A stretch of 25,093 bases of DNA from DATCVR01 sp036566745 (GCA_036566745.1 DATCVR010000389.1:1-25093), one strand, 5' to 3'. Shown: positions 10,555-18,229, numbered from the stretch's first letter. Numbers and translations: made by a program. The notes: generated from the letters alone by a model not told the origin.

Positions 10555-10688
10555 CCGATCTCCTCGAGGGATGGATCGAAGGGATGGCTGGCAGAGGCAG
10601 CGCTACGCTGCGCCGTCAGCCAGACGTTATCGCAGCCCCGACCCGGACGAGGCGCACGGTTACCAGCGCGGTCCGGCGCCGAGTCGTT

Positions 10689-10760
10689 GTTGATCTTGGA
10701 GAATCGGTCGTGATGTGACCCGGAATGTCGGTTTGATGGAACCGTTTCTCCAAGATCAAC
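10689..10760. repeat. Long inverted repeat between trpC and trpB
   Basis: The 15-base arms GTTGATCTTGGAGAA (10689-10703) and its exact complement (10746-10760) extend inward by one T/T mismatch and a further 4 bp (CGGT/ACCG), giving a 20-bp stem. The loop is about 32 bases. There is no T-tract on either side. It could be a REP/MITE-like dispersed element, or a transcript-stabilising or attenuating hairpin. Confidence 0.75.
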
Positions 10761-10811
10761 GAGGCCAGGGCGTTCCCGACCCCCAGCGGCGTGCGGCGAC
10801 GCGCAGAAATG

Positions 10812-11621
10812 TCAGCGCTGGCCGCGGTTGAGTGCGGGATGAGCCCCGGCGGCGACGAGGTCGGCGACCGCCGAGCGGGGGTCCTTGCCCGTCACGAGGG
10901 TCTCGCCGACCAGCACCGCGTCGGCGCCGGCCCGGGCCAGCTCGATGACGTCGTGGGGGCCGCGCACGCCGGACTCGGCGATCTTCACCACGCCGTCGGG
11001 GACCGTTGGCGAGAGCCGCTCGAACGTCGTGTAGTCGACGTCGAGTGTCTTCAGGTCGCGCGCGTTGATGCCGATGATGCGGGCTCCGGCGTCGGCGGCC
11101 CGGGCGACCTCGTCGGCAGTGTGGGCCTCGACCAGCGGCGTGAGCCCGATCGACTCGGCCCGCTCGATCAGGCTGACCAGCGCGTTCTGCTCGAGAGCCG
11201 CGACGATGAGCAATGCCAGGTCGGCGCCGTAGGCACGCGCCTCCCACAGCTGGTAGCTGGTGACGATGAAGTCCTTGCGCAGCACCGGGGTGTCGACCGC
11301 GGCCCGCACGGCGCGGAGGTCGTCGAGCGTGCCGCCGAATCGGCGCTGCTCGGTGAGCACGCTGATGGCTGCGGCGCCGCCGGCTTCGTAGTCGCTGGCC
11401 AGCCCGGCCGGATCGGAGATGTCGGCTAGGGAACCCTTGGACGGGCTCGACCGTTTCACCTCTGCGATGACCGATACCCCGGACGAACGCAGCAACGGCA
11501 GCGGGTCGAGCGCGGCGGGCTGACGCGCAGCCTGGGCCTTGAGTTGGTCGAGGTCGACCCGCGCCTCTCGTTCGGCGAGGTCGGCACGGACCCCAGCGAG
11601 GATCTCCTCGAGAACGCTCAC
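10812..11621 (-). CDS. trpC: Indole-3-glycerol phosphate synthase
   Basis: A 269-aa TIM-barrel enzyme that converts CdRP to indole-3-glycerol phosphate, the step before TrpAB. Conserved motifs include SVIAEVKRSSPSKG (catalytic Lys), LRKDFIVTSYQLWEARAYGAD (catalytic Lys and Asp region), GINARDLKTLDVD and IAESGVRGPHD. The reading frame stays open 60 codons upstream, but GTG 11621 is preferred because GGAGG lies 5 bases before it and the protein then begins SVLEEILAGVRADLAERE, the normal family start. It is the first gene of trpCBA and is preceded by a 176-bp gap rich in palindromes. Confidence 0.96.
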   Translation of the reverse strand: MSVLEEILAGVRADLAEREARVDLDQLKAQAARQPAALDPLPLLRSSGVSVIAEVKRSSPSKGSLADISDPAGLASDYEAGGAAAISVLTEQRRFGGTLDDLRAVRAAVDTPVLRKDFIVTSYQLWEARAYGADLALLIVAALEQNALVSLIERAESIGLTPLVEAHTADEVARAADAGARIIGINARDLKTLDVDYTTFERLSPTVPDGVVKIAESGVRGPHDVIELARAGADAVLVGETLVTGKDPRSAVADLVAAGAHPALNRGQR

Positions 11622-11667
11622 GCGTGCCTCCACCCTTGCCCGCTCGATCGGTTGTCCCGGCCGGTCC

Positions 11668-11759
11668 AGCCTAGCCAGAGAGTCAGGCGGCCCCGGACCT
11701 GGCCCCTCCCAGAGCGGCGTGCCGTGGTCGATCACCGACCGCATGTCATGACATGTCAA
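11668..11759 (-). promoter_or_regulatory. Candidate trpC promoter elements
   Basis: On the minus strand a perfect -35-like TTGACA lies at 11759-11754, inside the palindromes, but a good -10 at 16-18 bases is missing. A TAGGCT hexamer (TANNNT type) at 11673-11668 would give a leader of about 40 bases before the trpC GTG. The two do not form one standard promoter, so these are candidates only. Confidence 0.3.
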
Positions 11760-11766
11760 CACATGT
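11742..11766. promoter_or_regulatory. Nested palindromes upstream of trpC (operator candidate)
   Basis: CATGTCATGACATG (11742-11755) is a perfect 14-bp palindrome containing TGTCATGACA. Overlapping it is ACATGT-CAAC-ACATGT (11751-11766), two hexamer palindromes spaced by 4. They lie about 120-145 bp upstream of trpC and just downstream of a winged-helix regulator gene. Binding by that protein is inference. Confidence 0.5.
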
Positions 11767-11797
11767 GCGCCTGGAACGAGCCCGCCGTCGACCTCGC

Positions 11798-12151
11798 TCA
11801 TCCTCGCATCGGCACGAGGGCGTAGCCGACCCCGCGCACCGTCCGGATCTCGACGGCACCGCGCAGCTTGCTGCGCAGGGTGGCGACGTGGACGTCGACG
11901 GTGCGTGACCCGACGGCGAACGGGTAGCCGAGGGCGTCACACATCAGCTCCTCGCGGCTGCAGACCTCGCCGGGGTGGGTCATCAGATGCGCCAGCACGG
12001 CCGACTGCAGTGGGGTCAGGACGATCTCGTCGCCCGCGGACGCGAGCGTGACGCTCCGGCGAGCGACGTCCAGCGTGACTCCGGCGACCGAGAGCTGCGG
12101 ATGACCCCGGTCGGGCCAGTCCGCCGGCATCGGGCCGGAGCCGCCGATCAT
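11798..12151 (-). CDS. Stand-alone winged-helix (OmpR/PhoB-type) DNA-binding protein
   Basis: A 117-aa protein consisting almost only of a Trans_reg_C-type winged helix. VAGVTLDVARRSVTL forms the N-terminal strands, LTPLQSAVLAHLMTHPGEVCSREELMC the first helices, RTVDVHVATLRSKL the recognition helix, and IRTVRGVGYAL the C-terminal hairpin and wing. There is no receiver domain, so it cannot be phosphorylated like a normal response regulator. ATG 12151 has AAGGG 5 bases upstream and starts 2 bp after the stop of the preceding HGxxPAAW gene. It sits between trp genes and directly before the trpC palindromes, so it may regulate tryptophan genes. The target is not shown by the sequence. Confidence 0.85.
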   Translation of the reverse strand: MIGGSGPMPADWPDRGHPQLSVAGVTLDVARRSVTLASAGDEIVLTPLQSAVLAHLMTHPGEVCSREELMCDALGYPFAVGSRTVDVHVATLRSKLRGAVEIRTVRGVGYALVPMRG

Positions 12152-12153
12152 GG

Positions 12154-12417
12154 CTACCCTTCGCTGCCCTCGCCGACCGCGGCGGAGGCCGCGGGGCTGC
12201 TGGCGTGGGCCTGACCTGGTCGCTCGCCCTGGCCGAGGCCCATCATCTGCATGACCTTGCCGACGATGCCGCCGATGACGACCACACCCACGCCGCCGAC
12301 CCAGAACAGCGGCCAGTTCTGGGCGATGACGGCGATGCCGCCGACCACGAACCCGGCGAACACGAGGATCACGGCGGTCCAGCCCGCTGGGGTGTGGCCG
12401 TGGCTGTTGTACGCCAT
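12154..12417 (-). CDS. HGxxPAAW-like small membrane protein
   Basis: An 87-aa protein starting MAYNSHGHTPAGWTAV, a variant of the HGxxPAAW signature of a small actinobacterial membrane protein family found beside trpC. Two membrane spans are visible (about residues 12-32 and 36-54), followed by a polar Ala/Ser/Gly-rich tail. GAGGAG lies 7 bases before ATG 12417. The function is unknown. Its fixed place in the trp region suggests a link to tryptophan synthesis or transport, but this is context only. It is translated just ahead of the winged-helix gene. Confidence 0.88.
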   Translation of the reverse strand: MAYNSHGHTPAGWTAVILVFAGFVVGGIAVIAQNWPLFWVGGVGVVVIGGIVGKVMQMMGLGQGERPGQAHASSPAASAAVGEGSEG

Positions 12418-12537
12418 GTTCAGTCTCCTCGAGCATCGCATCACGATCAGGTGAACCCATTGTGCCGGACGTCGGTGCGGTGTGCTCGCGGCCCCTGCGA
12501 TCGTCGGCGAGGACTGGCCGCCAGTCCGTACCAACGA

Positions 12538-13134
12538 TCACTCGGTGGGGTCGTCGCCTCGGTCGAGGGCGTCCCAGGTGTCGCGGGCCTCGGAGGAGCG
12601 CCGGCGGTCGTCGTCCGGTGGCGCCATCCGGCTCGGGCGCTCGTACTTGGCGCCCAGACCGGGCCAGGACGGGCCGCGCACGGCCACCAGCGCCCCGGCC
12701 ATCGCCACCAGGATCCCCGCAGCCGCAGCCGCGAAGGCCCAGCCTGCCGACACCGCCACGGCTCCGCCACCACCGCCCGCGTCCGGGCTGCTCGCCACCC
12801 AGTCACGCACCCGCTCCTCGAGGCCGGCTCCGGCGACCGTCGCGGTCACCGCCAGCCCCAACCCGAGCACCACCAGGACGCCGCCGACGATCCGGCGCCC
12901 CACCCGCCGCAACGCCGGAATCGCCACGACCGACGCGAGCGCCACCAGCGACACGGCGGACGCCAGCGGTACGAGATCTGCGCCGGTGACCTCGACGGTC
13001 ACGGGCGAGAGCGAGGACGAGTCGTCGGCCGTCCCCCACGTCTGCCCAGCCGCCACCAGACCCAGGGCGCCGGCCACCACGAGCAGTGCCAACGTGGCGA
13101 CGTACTCGCGGCGTGCGGGCTGGGGCGAGCTCAC
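12538..13134 (-). CDS. Trp biosynthesis-associated membrane protein
   Basis: A 198-aa membrane protein with about four hydrophobic spans (residues about 12-30, 53-72, 81-102 and 128-150) and a polar C-terminal tail (ending DALDRGDDPTE). It fits the actinobacterial 'Trp region conserved hypothetical membrane protein' family in length, topology and position directly after trpE. GTG 13134 overlaps the trpE stop (GTGA), so the two are translationally coupled. The role is not known; help in aromatic precursor handling or transport would be speculation. A 120-bp gap separates it from the HGxxPAAW-like gene. Confidence 0.85.
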   Translation of the reverse strand: MSSPQPARREYVATLALLVVAGALGLVAAGQTWGTADDSSSLSPVTVEVTGADLVPLASAVSLVALASVVAIPALRRVGRRIVGGVLVVLGLGLAVTATVAGAGLEERVRDWVASSPDAGGGGGAVAVSAGWAFAAAAAGILVAMAGALVAVRGPSWPGLGAKYERPSRMAPPDDDRRRSSEARDTWDALDRGDDPTE

Positions 13135-14708
13135 CGAGGCGCCTCGGTCCCGGTCCCGATCCCGGTGTCGGCGCCCAGGCGACCGACCGGCCGGATCGTC
13201 TCGGCCACCGCCACCGCCCGCAACGCCGATGCCGCCTTGTTGCGCGACTCGGTCCACTCGGACTCGGGATCGGAGTCGGCCACGATGCCGGCGCCCGCCT
13301 GGACGTACGCGACACCGTCGCGGATCAGCGCGGTGCGGATGGCGATCGCGACGTCGAGGTCGCCCGCGAAGTCGAGGTAGCCGACGACCCCGCCGTAGAG
13401 CCCTCGCCGGGTGGGTTCGAGCTCCTCGATGATCTCCATCGCCCGCACCTTGGGTGCGCCGGACAGGGTGCCGGCCGGGAAGCACGCGGCCAGCACGTCG
13501 AGAGCCCGCTGGTCGCCACGCATCTCACCGACCACCGTGGACTCGATGTGCATGACGTGGCTGTAGCGGCGGATCGTCATGAAGTCGACGACCTCGACGG
13601 AGCCCGGCGCGCAGACCCGGCCGAGGTCGTTGCGGCTGAGGTCGACGAGCATGAGGTGCTCGGCCCGCTCCTTGGGGTCGGCCAGCAGCTCGGCGGCCAG
13701 CGTGGCATCGGCCTCGGGAGTGTCGCCACGCCAGCGAGTGCCCGCGATCGGGTGGGTCATGACGCGCTCGCCGGTGACCTTGACCAGGGCCTCCGGGCTG
13801 GACCCGACGATGCTGTACGAACCGTCGGCGTCGCCGTTGGGCCCGGGCAGCCGCACGAGGTACATGTACGGGCTCGGGTTGTCCCGCCGCAGCACGCGGT
13901 AGACGTCCAGTGGGTCGGCCTGGGTGGACATCTCGAAGCGCTGGGAGACGACGACCTGGAACGCCTCGCCGGCCCGGATCTCCTCCTTGGCCTGCTCGAC
14001 CGCCGCGACGAAGTCGGCCTTGGAGGTGTTGCTGTCGTGCCGGGGCGGGGCGGCCGGGGCGTACGAAGCCACCGACGACGGCGTGGGCGCGGCCAGCTCG
14101 GCCGTCATCCGGTCGAGCCGCCGCACTGCGTCGCGCCAGGCATCGTCGACCCGCTCGTCGGTGTCGTCCCAGTTCACGGCGTTGGCAACCAGCAGGATCG
14201 TGCCGTTGTCGTGGTCGAGCACCGCGAGGTCGGTGGCGAGGAGGAACGCCAGGTCGGGCAGCTGGAGATCGTCGACGGTGTCGTCGGGCAGCCGTTCGAG
14301 GCGCCGGACGGCGTCGTAGGACACGAAGCCGACGAGCCCTCCGGTCAGGGGCGGCAGATCGGGCAGCCGGGACGAGCGCAGCGCCTCGAGGGTGCCTCGC
14401 AGCGCCTCCCACGGGTCGCCGCCCGAGGGCAGCCCCACGGGTGGCGCGCCGTGCCAGACCGCCTGCCCGTCGCGCTCGGACAGCACCGCGGCCGACCCCG
14501 CGCCGATGAACGAGTAGCGCGACCAGATGCCGCCGTGCTCGGCGGACTCGAGGAGGAACGTGCCCGTGCGCTCGCCGGCCAGCTTGCGGTAGACGCCCAC
14601 CGGCGTCTCGCCGTCGGCCAGCAGCCGGCGCACCACCGGGATGACCCGGCGGTCCTTGGCCAGGACCCGGAAGGACTCGAGGTCGGGGGCGACGGAGAGC
14701 GCGGTCAC
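13131..14708 (-). CDS. trpE: Anthranilate synthase component I
   Basis: A 525-aa enzyme that makes anthranilate from chorismate, with ammonia from the glutaminase subunit TrpG (not in this window). The N-terminal LLESAEHGGIWSRYSFIG carries the LLES-type motif involved in tryptophan feedback inhibition. The C-terminal chorismate-binding domain has PIAGTRWRGDTPEAD, GTLSGAPKVRAMEII and YVQAGAGIVADSDPESEW. GTG 14708 overlaps the hisI stop (GTGA), so trpE is translationally coupled to hisI. The longer open frame upstream of that lies inside hisI and is not coding. Confidence 0.96.
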   Translation of the reverse strand: MTALSVAPDLESFRVLAKDRRVIPVVRRLLADGETPVGVYRKLAGERTGTFLLESAEHGGIWSRYSFIGAGSAAVLSERDGQAVWHGAPPVGLPSGGDPWEALRGTLEALRSSRLPDLPPLTGGLVGFVSYDAVRRLERLPDDTVDDLQLPDLAFLLATDLAVLDHDNGTILLVANAVNWDDTDERVDDAWRDAVRRLDRMTAELAAPTPSSVASYAPAAPPRHDSNTSKADFVAAVEQAKEEIRAGEAFQVVVSQRFEMSTQADPLDVYRVLRRDNPSPYMYLVRLPGPNGDADGSYSIVGSSPEALVKVTGERVMTHPIAGTRWRGDTPEADATLAAELLADPKERAEHLMLVDLSRNDLGRVCAPGSVEVVDFMTIRRYSHVMHIESTVVGEMRGDQRALDVLAACFPAGTLSGAPKVRAMEIIEELEPTRRGLYGGVVGYLDFAGDLDVAIAIRTALIRDGVAYVQAGAGIVADSDPESEWTESRNKAASALRAVAVAETIRPVGRLGADTGIGTGTEAPR

Positions 14709-15064
14709 GACACCGCTCCCGGCTTGGCGTCGAGCAGGCCGTCGTCGAAGCAGGTGCGGGTGCCGGTGTGGCACGCCGGGCCCTCCTGGTGGACCTTGAC
14801 CAGTAGCGTGTCGGCGTCGCAGTCGAGGCGGACCTCGCGGACCCACTGCCGATGGCCGGAGGTGTCGCCCTTGACCCAGTGTCGGTTGCGGCTGCGACTC
14901 CAGTACGTGGCCCGGCCGGTGGTGAGCGTGCGGTGGAGGGCTTCGTCGTCCATCCAGGCGAGCATGAGCACCTCGCCGGTGTCGTACTGCTGGACGATGG
15001 CAGGGACGAGGCCGTTGCCGGTGCGCTTGAGGCGCGCGGCGATGGCGGGATCGAGATCCGGCAT
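14705..15064 (-). CDS. hisI: Phosphoribosyl-AMP cyclohydrolase
   Basis: A 119-aa protein of the single-domain HisI type that opens the adenine ring of phosphoribosyl-AMP in histidine synthesis. It contains MLAWMDDEAL, TGRATYWSRSRNRHWVKGDTSG and the metal-binding Cys/Asp set in LDCDADTLLVKV and ACHTGTRTCF. There is no fused HisE domain. It is the first gene of the hisI-trpE group. ATG 15064 is preceded by a weak GGGG-type site. hisF lies 9 kb away on the same strand, beyond the ABC and accessory regions. Confidence 0.96.
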   Translation of the reverse strand: MPDLDPAIAARLKRTGNGLVPAIVQQYDTGEVLMLAWMDDEALHRTLTTGRATYWSRSRNRHWVKGDTSGHRQWVREVRLDCDADTLLVKVHQEGPACHTGTRTCFDDGLLDAKPGAVS

Positions 15065-15143
15065 CGCCCCATTCTGTCTGATCGCTCCCGGAGCGGAAGC
15101 CCAGGCACGGGTGGGCCGGATTTCCGATTGCCGGAACCGCCGA

Positions 15144-15153
15144 TGTCACGACA
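15144..15153. promoter_or_regulatory. Near copy of the TGTCATGACA motif upstream of hisI
   Basis: TGTCACGACA differs by one base from the palindrome found upstream of gltB and trpC. It lies 80 bp upstream of hisI, next to a second small inverted repeat, TTCCG-N5-CGGAA, at 15122-15136. The 228-bp gap 15065-15292 is divergent, so either site could serve either gene. Confidence 0.3.
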
Positions 15154-15245
15154 CGGCCGGTTCCCGGACATGCACCAGGGTCCGGCGAAAGATATCGTCC
15201 GGATCGTGGACAGGACCCCGCGTCGAACGCCCGCAGATGATTGGG

Positions 15246-15251
15246 TACGGT
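15246..15251 (+). promoter_or_regulatory. Possible -10 element (TACGGT) for the lipoprotein gene
   Basis: A TANNNT hexamer lies 41 bases before the start codon, in a locally T-rich stretch. No good -35 is seen 16-18 bases upstream, so this is a weak call. Confidence 0.25.
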
Positions 15252-15292
15252 GCGGTTTTCTCAGCTGATTCTTATAGAAGGAGCACACTGCC

Positions 15293-15808
15293 GTGGCACG
15301 TTTGACACGCATGACGATCGGCGCGCTCGCGGTGGGCGCGGCGCTCGCACTCAGCGCATGTTCGCAGGTCGGGGACCTTGTCGACGGCGACGGCGGCGAC
15401 GAGCCGTCGCGCGACCCGAGCGGTCAGGTCACCGAGAGCGAGCCGGCTGCCGACGTCTTCTCCGTCAAGGTGGGCGACTGCATCGGCGCGTTCGGCGACG
15501 GCGAGCAGGTCTCCGAGATCCCCGTCGTTCCCTGCACCGAGCCGCACGACCAGGAGGTCTACGCGGCCGTCCAGGTTCCGGACGCCGCCGAGTACCCCGG
15601 CGACGCCGCGGTCGAGGACCAGGCCAAGACCGACTGCTCGGCCGAGTTCCAGACCTTCGTGGGTCTCGCCTACGACGACTCCGAGCTCTACGTCAACTTC
15701 CTGACGCCCACCGCCGACTCCTGGGCGCAGGGCGACCGCGAGATCCTCTGCACCATCTACGAAGAGGGCGCCCAGACCACCGGCACCCTCAAGGACGCCA
15801 ACCGCTGA
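15293..15808 (+). CDS. Septum-formation-family lipoprotein (DUF-like, exported)
   Basis: A 171-aa predicted lipoprotein. The signal peptide ends in the lipobox LSAC with the acylated Cys at residue 23, followed by an acidic Asp/Gly-rich linker. The mature domain contains VKVGDCIGAF, VPCTEPHDQEVYAAVQV, DCSAEF and a Cys near the C-terminus (EILCTIYEEG). This matches the 'Septum_form' type domain of actinobacterial exported proteins: VGDC and VPCxxPHDxEV are its hallmarks. The precise function is not established. AAGGAGC lies 9 bases before GTG 15293, and a strong hairpin follows the gene, so it appears to be a single-gene unit. Lgt, encoded in this window, would acylate it. Confidence 0.85.
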   Translation: MARLTRMTIGALAVGAALALSACSQVGDLVDGDGGDEPSRDPSGQVTESEPAADVFSVKVGDCIGAFGDGEQVSEIPVVPCTEPHDQEVYAAVQVPDAAEYPGDAAVEDQAKTDCSAEFQTFVGLAYDDSELYVNFLTPTADSWAQGDREILCTIYEEGAQTTGTLKDANR

Positions 15809-15841
15809 ACCTGACGTCACCAGCACTGATACAGCGCTGAC

Positions 15842-15886
15842 CGTGGGTCGGCGCCTCGTGGGACCACCACGAGGCGCCGGCCCACG
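15842..15886 (+). terminator. Strong hairpin terminator after the lipoprotein gene
   Basis: Arms at 15842-15861 and 15867-15886 pair over 20 bp with one G-U type mismatch around a 5-base loop. The structure lies 34 bp beyond the stop codon. It can also act on the opposite strand, because the next gene (15978-16304, minus) converges on it. The rest of 15887-15977 shows nothing recognisable. Confidence 0.85.
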
Positions 15887-15977
15887 TGTCTGTGACGACC
15901 CGGTCGGCGCGCTGAGCTGGCGGCTCCGGAAGCGCCCGGATCAGCCCGCCGCGACGACCTCGGTTCACGGATGGCGG

Positions 15978-16304
15978 TCAGGGCCCGAGCGGCACGCCGA
16001 TCCAGGTGGTCCAGACACCCCCGGTCTGCGAGCGCACGTAGTTGCCCGCGTGGGATCCCACCGTGCAGGTCACGCTGGACCGCGGCCCCACCTTGCCCTG
16101 GCAGACGAGCCGCTTGTCGCCGTAGAACCGGTCGATGCGTGCCTGGACGGCATCGCATTCGGCGCTCGTGGCGCTGGTGCGGATCAGCGTCGCGCTGGGA
16201 TCGACGCGGCACGCGAAGGCCGGCTGGGCACCGAGGTCGCTCACTCCCAGGAGAGCACACGTGAGAACGGCCGGCGCCAAGCGCCGCGCGAGGGTCGTCT
16301 TCAT
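15978..16304 (-). CDS. Small secreted Cys-containing protein, unknown function
   Basis: A 108-aa protein with a clear signal peptide (MKTTLARRLAPAVLTCALLG, likely cleaved after AQPAFA near residue 31). The mature part of about 77 residues has four Cys (ACRVD, AECDAV, LVCQGK, VTCTVG), so two disulfides are plausible, and it ends in Trp/Gly-rich GGVWTTWIGVPLGP. I do not recognise the family. ATG 16304 has GGAGG 6 bases upstream; the open frame before it includes the promoter and is not coding. It has its own promoter and stands alone between the lipoprotein and the ABC genes. Confidence 0.75.
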   Translation of the reverse strand: MKTTLARRLAPAVLTCALLGVSDLGAQPAFACRVDPSATLIRTSATSAECDAVQARIDRFYGDKRLVCQGKVGPRSSVTCTVGSHAGNYVRSQTGGVWTTWIGVPLGP

Positions 16305-16356
16305 GTCAGGCCTCCGACAGAGTTCGACGATGCCGACTAGGGCGCCATGACCAGGA

Positions 16357-16385
16357 AGTTTACAATCCACCTATCTCCTTGTGAA
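16357..16385 (-). promoter_or_regulatory. Sigma-70-type promoter for the secreted protein gene
   Basis: On the minus strand TTCACA (16385-16380, 5 of 6 matches to TTGACA) and TAAACT (16362-16357) are spaced by exactly 17 bases in an unusually AT-rich stretch. This gives a start point near 16350, about 46 bases before the ATG at 16304. Confidence 0.6.
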
Positions 16386-16414
16386 TTGTCTACCTCAAAC
16401 AAACAGCCACTGCG

Positions 16415-16431
16415 CACCGGCGGACGCCGTG
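16415..16431 (-). terminator. Possible short hairpin after the ABC operon
   Basis: An imperfect hairpin (CAC-C-GGC, GGAC loop, GCC-GTG) begins 2 bases after the ABC stop codon on the minus strand, with TGTTTGTTTG about 14 bases further on. It is short and poorly placed relative to the T-rich part, so the call is weak. Confidence 0.3.
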
Positions 16432-16432
16432 A

Positions 16433-18229
16433 TCAGCGCGACTGCGTGATCCAGGCCGCGTGGAGCCGAGCGTAGATGCCGCCGGCATCGACCAGCACGG
16501 CGTGGCGGGCACGTTCGACCAGCCGGCCGCCGTCGAACACGAAGACCTCGTCTGCCGCCTCGGCCGTGGAGAGGCGATGGGCGATCGTCACGGACGTGCG
16601 CCCACGCGAGATGCCCTCGAGTGCCCGGGCCAGCCGCACCTCGGTGGCCGGGTCGACCGCGCTGGTGGCTTCGTCGAGCACCAGCAGATCGGGGTCGGCG
16701 AGGTACGCCCGCGCGATGGCCACGAGCTGCCGCTCCCCCGCCGACAGCGACTCGCCACGCTGCCCCACCTGGGACGAGAGTCCGTCGGGCAGCGACTCGG
16801 CCCAGTCGGCCAGGCCGAGCTCGGTGAGCGCCAGGCGCAGCTCGTCGTCGGTGGCGCCGGGACGGCCGTAACGCAGGTTCGCCGCGAGGGTGTCGTCGAA
16901 GAGGAACCCCTCCTGCGGCACCATCACCACCCGCTCACGCAGCGAGTCGAACCGGATCCCGCGCAGGTCGACGCCGTCGATCAGCACTCGGCCGGACACC
17001 GGGTCCATCAGCCGGGTGAGCAGCTTGGCGAAGGTAGTCTTGCCCGAGCCGGTCTCGCCGACGATGGCGATCCGAGCGCCAGCGGGGATCACCGCGTCGA
17101 CGCGATGGAGCACCGTGGGTCCGTGCGGATAGGCGTAGGAGACGTCGTCGAATCGCACGTCGACCGGACCGTGCGGCAGGCTCACGCCCTCGTGGCCCGG
17201 GTCGGCGATGTCGGCCGGGGTGTCGAGGATGCCGAGCACCCGCCGCCAGCCGGCGATGGCGTTCTGGGCCTCGTTGAGCACCTCGGTGCCGACCTGTACC
17301 GGCGCGACGAACAACGTCACGAGGAAGAGGAACGCCAGCAACCGCCCGAGCGTGATGTCGCCCGCGATGCCCAGCAGCACGCCCACCACGATCACCGCGG
17401 CGTTGGCCAGGCCCGCGACGATCTCGCCCACCGAGAAGCTGAACGCGACCAGGCTCTGGGCCCGCGTGGCCGAGCGGCGATGGTCCTCGACGGAGTCGTC
17501 GATGCGGCGCTGGGTGCGCTCCTCGATCGAGTACGCGCGCACCACCTGGGCGCCCACCACCGACTCCGAGATGGCCCCGAGCATCGTCCCGACCCGCTCG
17601 CGCACGGTCACGTACGCCTTCGAGACCATCCGCTGGAACACCCGGAGCATCAGGAACAGCGGCAGGAAGCACGCCCACACCAGCAGGGTCAGCTGCCACG
17701 AGTAGACCGCCATGATGATCGTCGCGATGATCAGCTGCCCGATGCTGGTCAGCAGCATCAGCCCGCCCCATTGGACGAACTGCGAGATCGTGTCGACGTC
17801 GCTGGTGACCCGCGAGACCAGCGACCCGCGACGCTCGGTGTTCTGGGTCAGCACGGACAGGTCGTGGACGTGCCGGAACGCCCTGGTCCGCAGGGTCGCC
17901 AGACCGGCCTCGCTGGCCTTGAACACCCGCACGTTCATGAAGTACGCCGCGATGATCGTCACCACGACGCCGAGCGCGGCCAGGGCGACCATCCAGCCCA
18001 CGTAGTCGAGATCGGGCCCGCCCGGCGCGTTCACGCCGTGGTCGATGGTCTGCTGGACCGCGATGGGCACGACCACCCGTCCGGCGGTGGCGACGAAGGC
18101 CAGCACCAGAGTGAGTGGGAGACCCCTGCCGATCTCCGGCGACAGGGCCAGCCCGCGGCGCATGGTGTGCCAGGCCGAGACCGACTCGACGTCGCCGAGC
18201 CTCGACCCGGTGCTCGCCTCGGCGGTCAT
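16433..18229 (-). CDS. ABC exporter subunit (membrane + ATPase), canonical ATPase half
   Basis: A 598-aa half-transporter with a six-helix type IV exporter membrane domain (residues about 30-325) fused to an ATPase domain (about 350-590). The nucleotide site is complete: Walker A GETGSGKTTFAK, Walker B LLVLDEATSAVDP with the catalytic Glu, and H-loop IAHRLST. The signature is LSAGERQ instead of LSGGQ. ATG 18229 overlaps the stop of the upstream ABC gene (ATGA), so the two are made together and almost certainly form a heterodimer that exports a hydrophobic compound, lipid or peptide. The substrate cannot be told from the sequence. Confidence 0.94.
   Translation of the reverse strand: MTAEASTGSRLGDVESVSAWHTMRRGLALSPEIGRGLPLTLVLAFVATAGRVVVPIAVQQTIDHGVNAPGGPDLDYVGWMVALAALGVVVTIIAAYFMNVRVFKASEAGLATLRTRAFRHVHDLSVLTQNTERRGSLVSRVTSDVDTISQFVQWGGLMLLTSIGQLIIATIIMAVYSWQLTLLVWACFLPLFLMLRVFQRMVSKAYVTVRERVGTMLGAISESVVGAQVVRAYSIEERTQRRIDDSVEDHRRSATRAQSLVAFSFSVGEIVAGLANAAVIVVGVLLGIAGDITLGRLLAFLFLVTLFVAPVQVGTEVLNEAQNAIAGWRRVLGILDTPADIADPGHEGVSLPHGPVDVRFDDVSYAYPHGPTVLHRVDAVIPAGARIAIVGETGSGKTTFAKLLTRLMDPVSGRVLIDGVDLRGIRFDSLRERVVMVPQEGFLFDDTLAANLRYGRPGATDDELRLALTELGLADWAESLPDGLSSQVGQRGESLSAGERQLVAIARAYLADPDLLVLDEATSAVDPATEVRLARALEGISRGRTSVTIAHRLSTAEAADEVFVFDGGRLVERARHAVLVDAGGIYARLHAAWITQSR

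Noticed and set aside
11622..11797. Trp attenuator or leader peptide before trpC
   Set aside because: Only one Trp codon occurs in the open stretch and no paired terminator/antiterminator hairpins were found.
11622..11801. A 60-codon N-terminal extension of trpC
   Set aside because: It is in frame, but it runs through the palindromes, lacks family similarity, and GTG 11621 has a good ribosome site and the normal TrpC start.
13086..15305. Long plus-strand frame (739 codons) opposite trpE and hisI
   Set aside because: Shadow of real minus-strand genes, with low-complexity translation.
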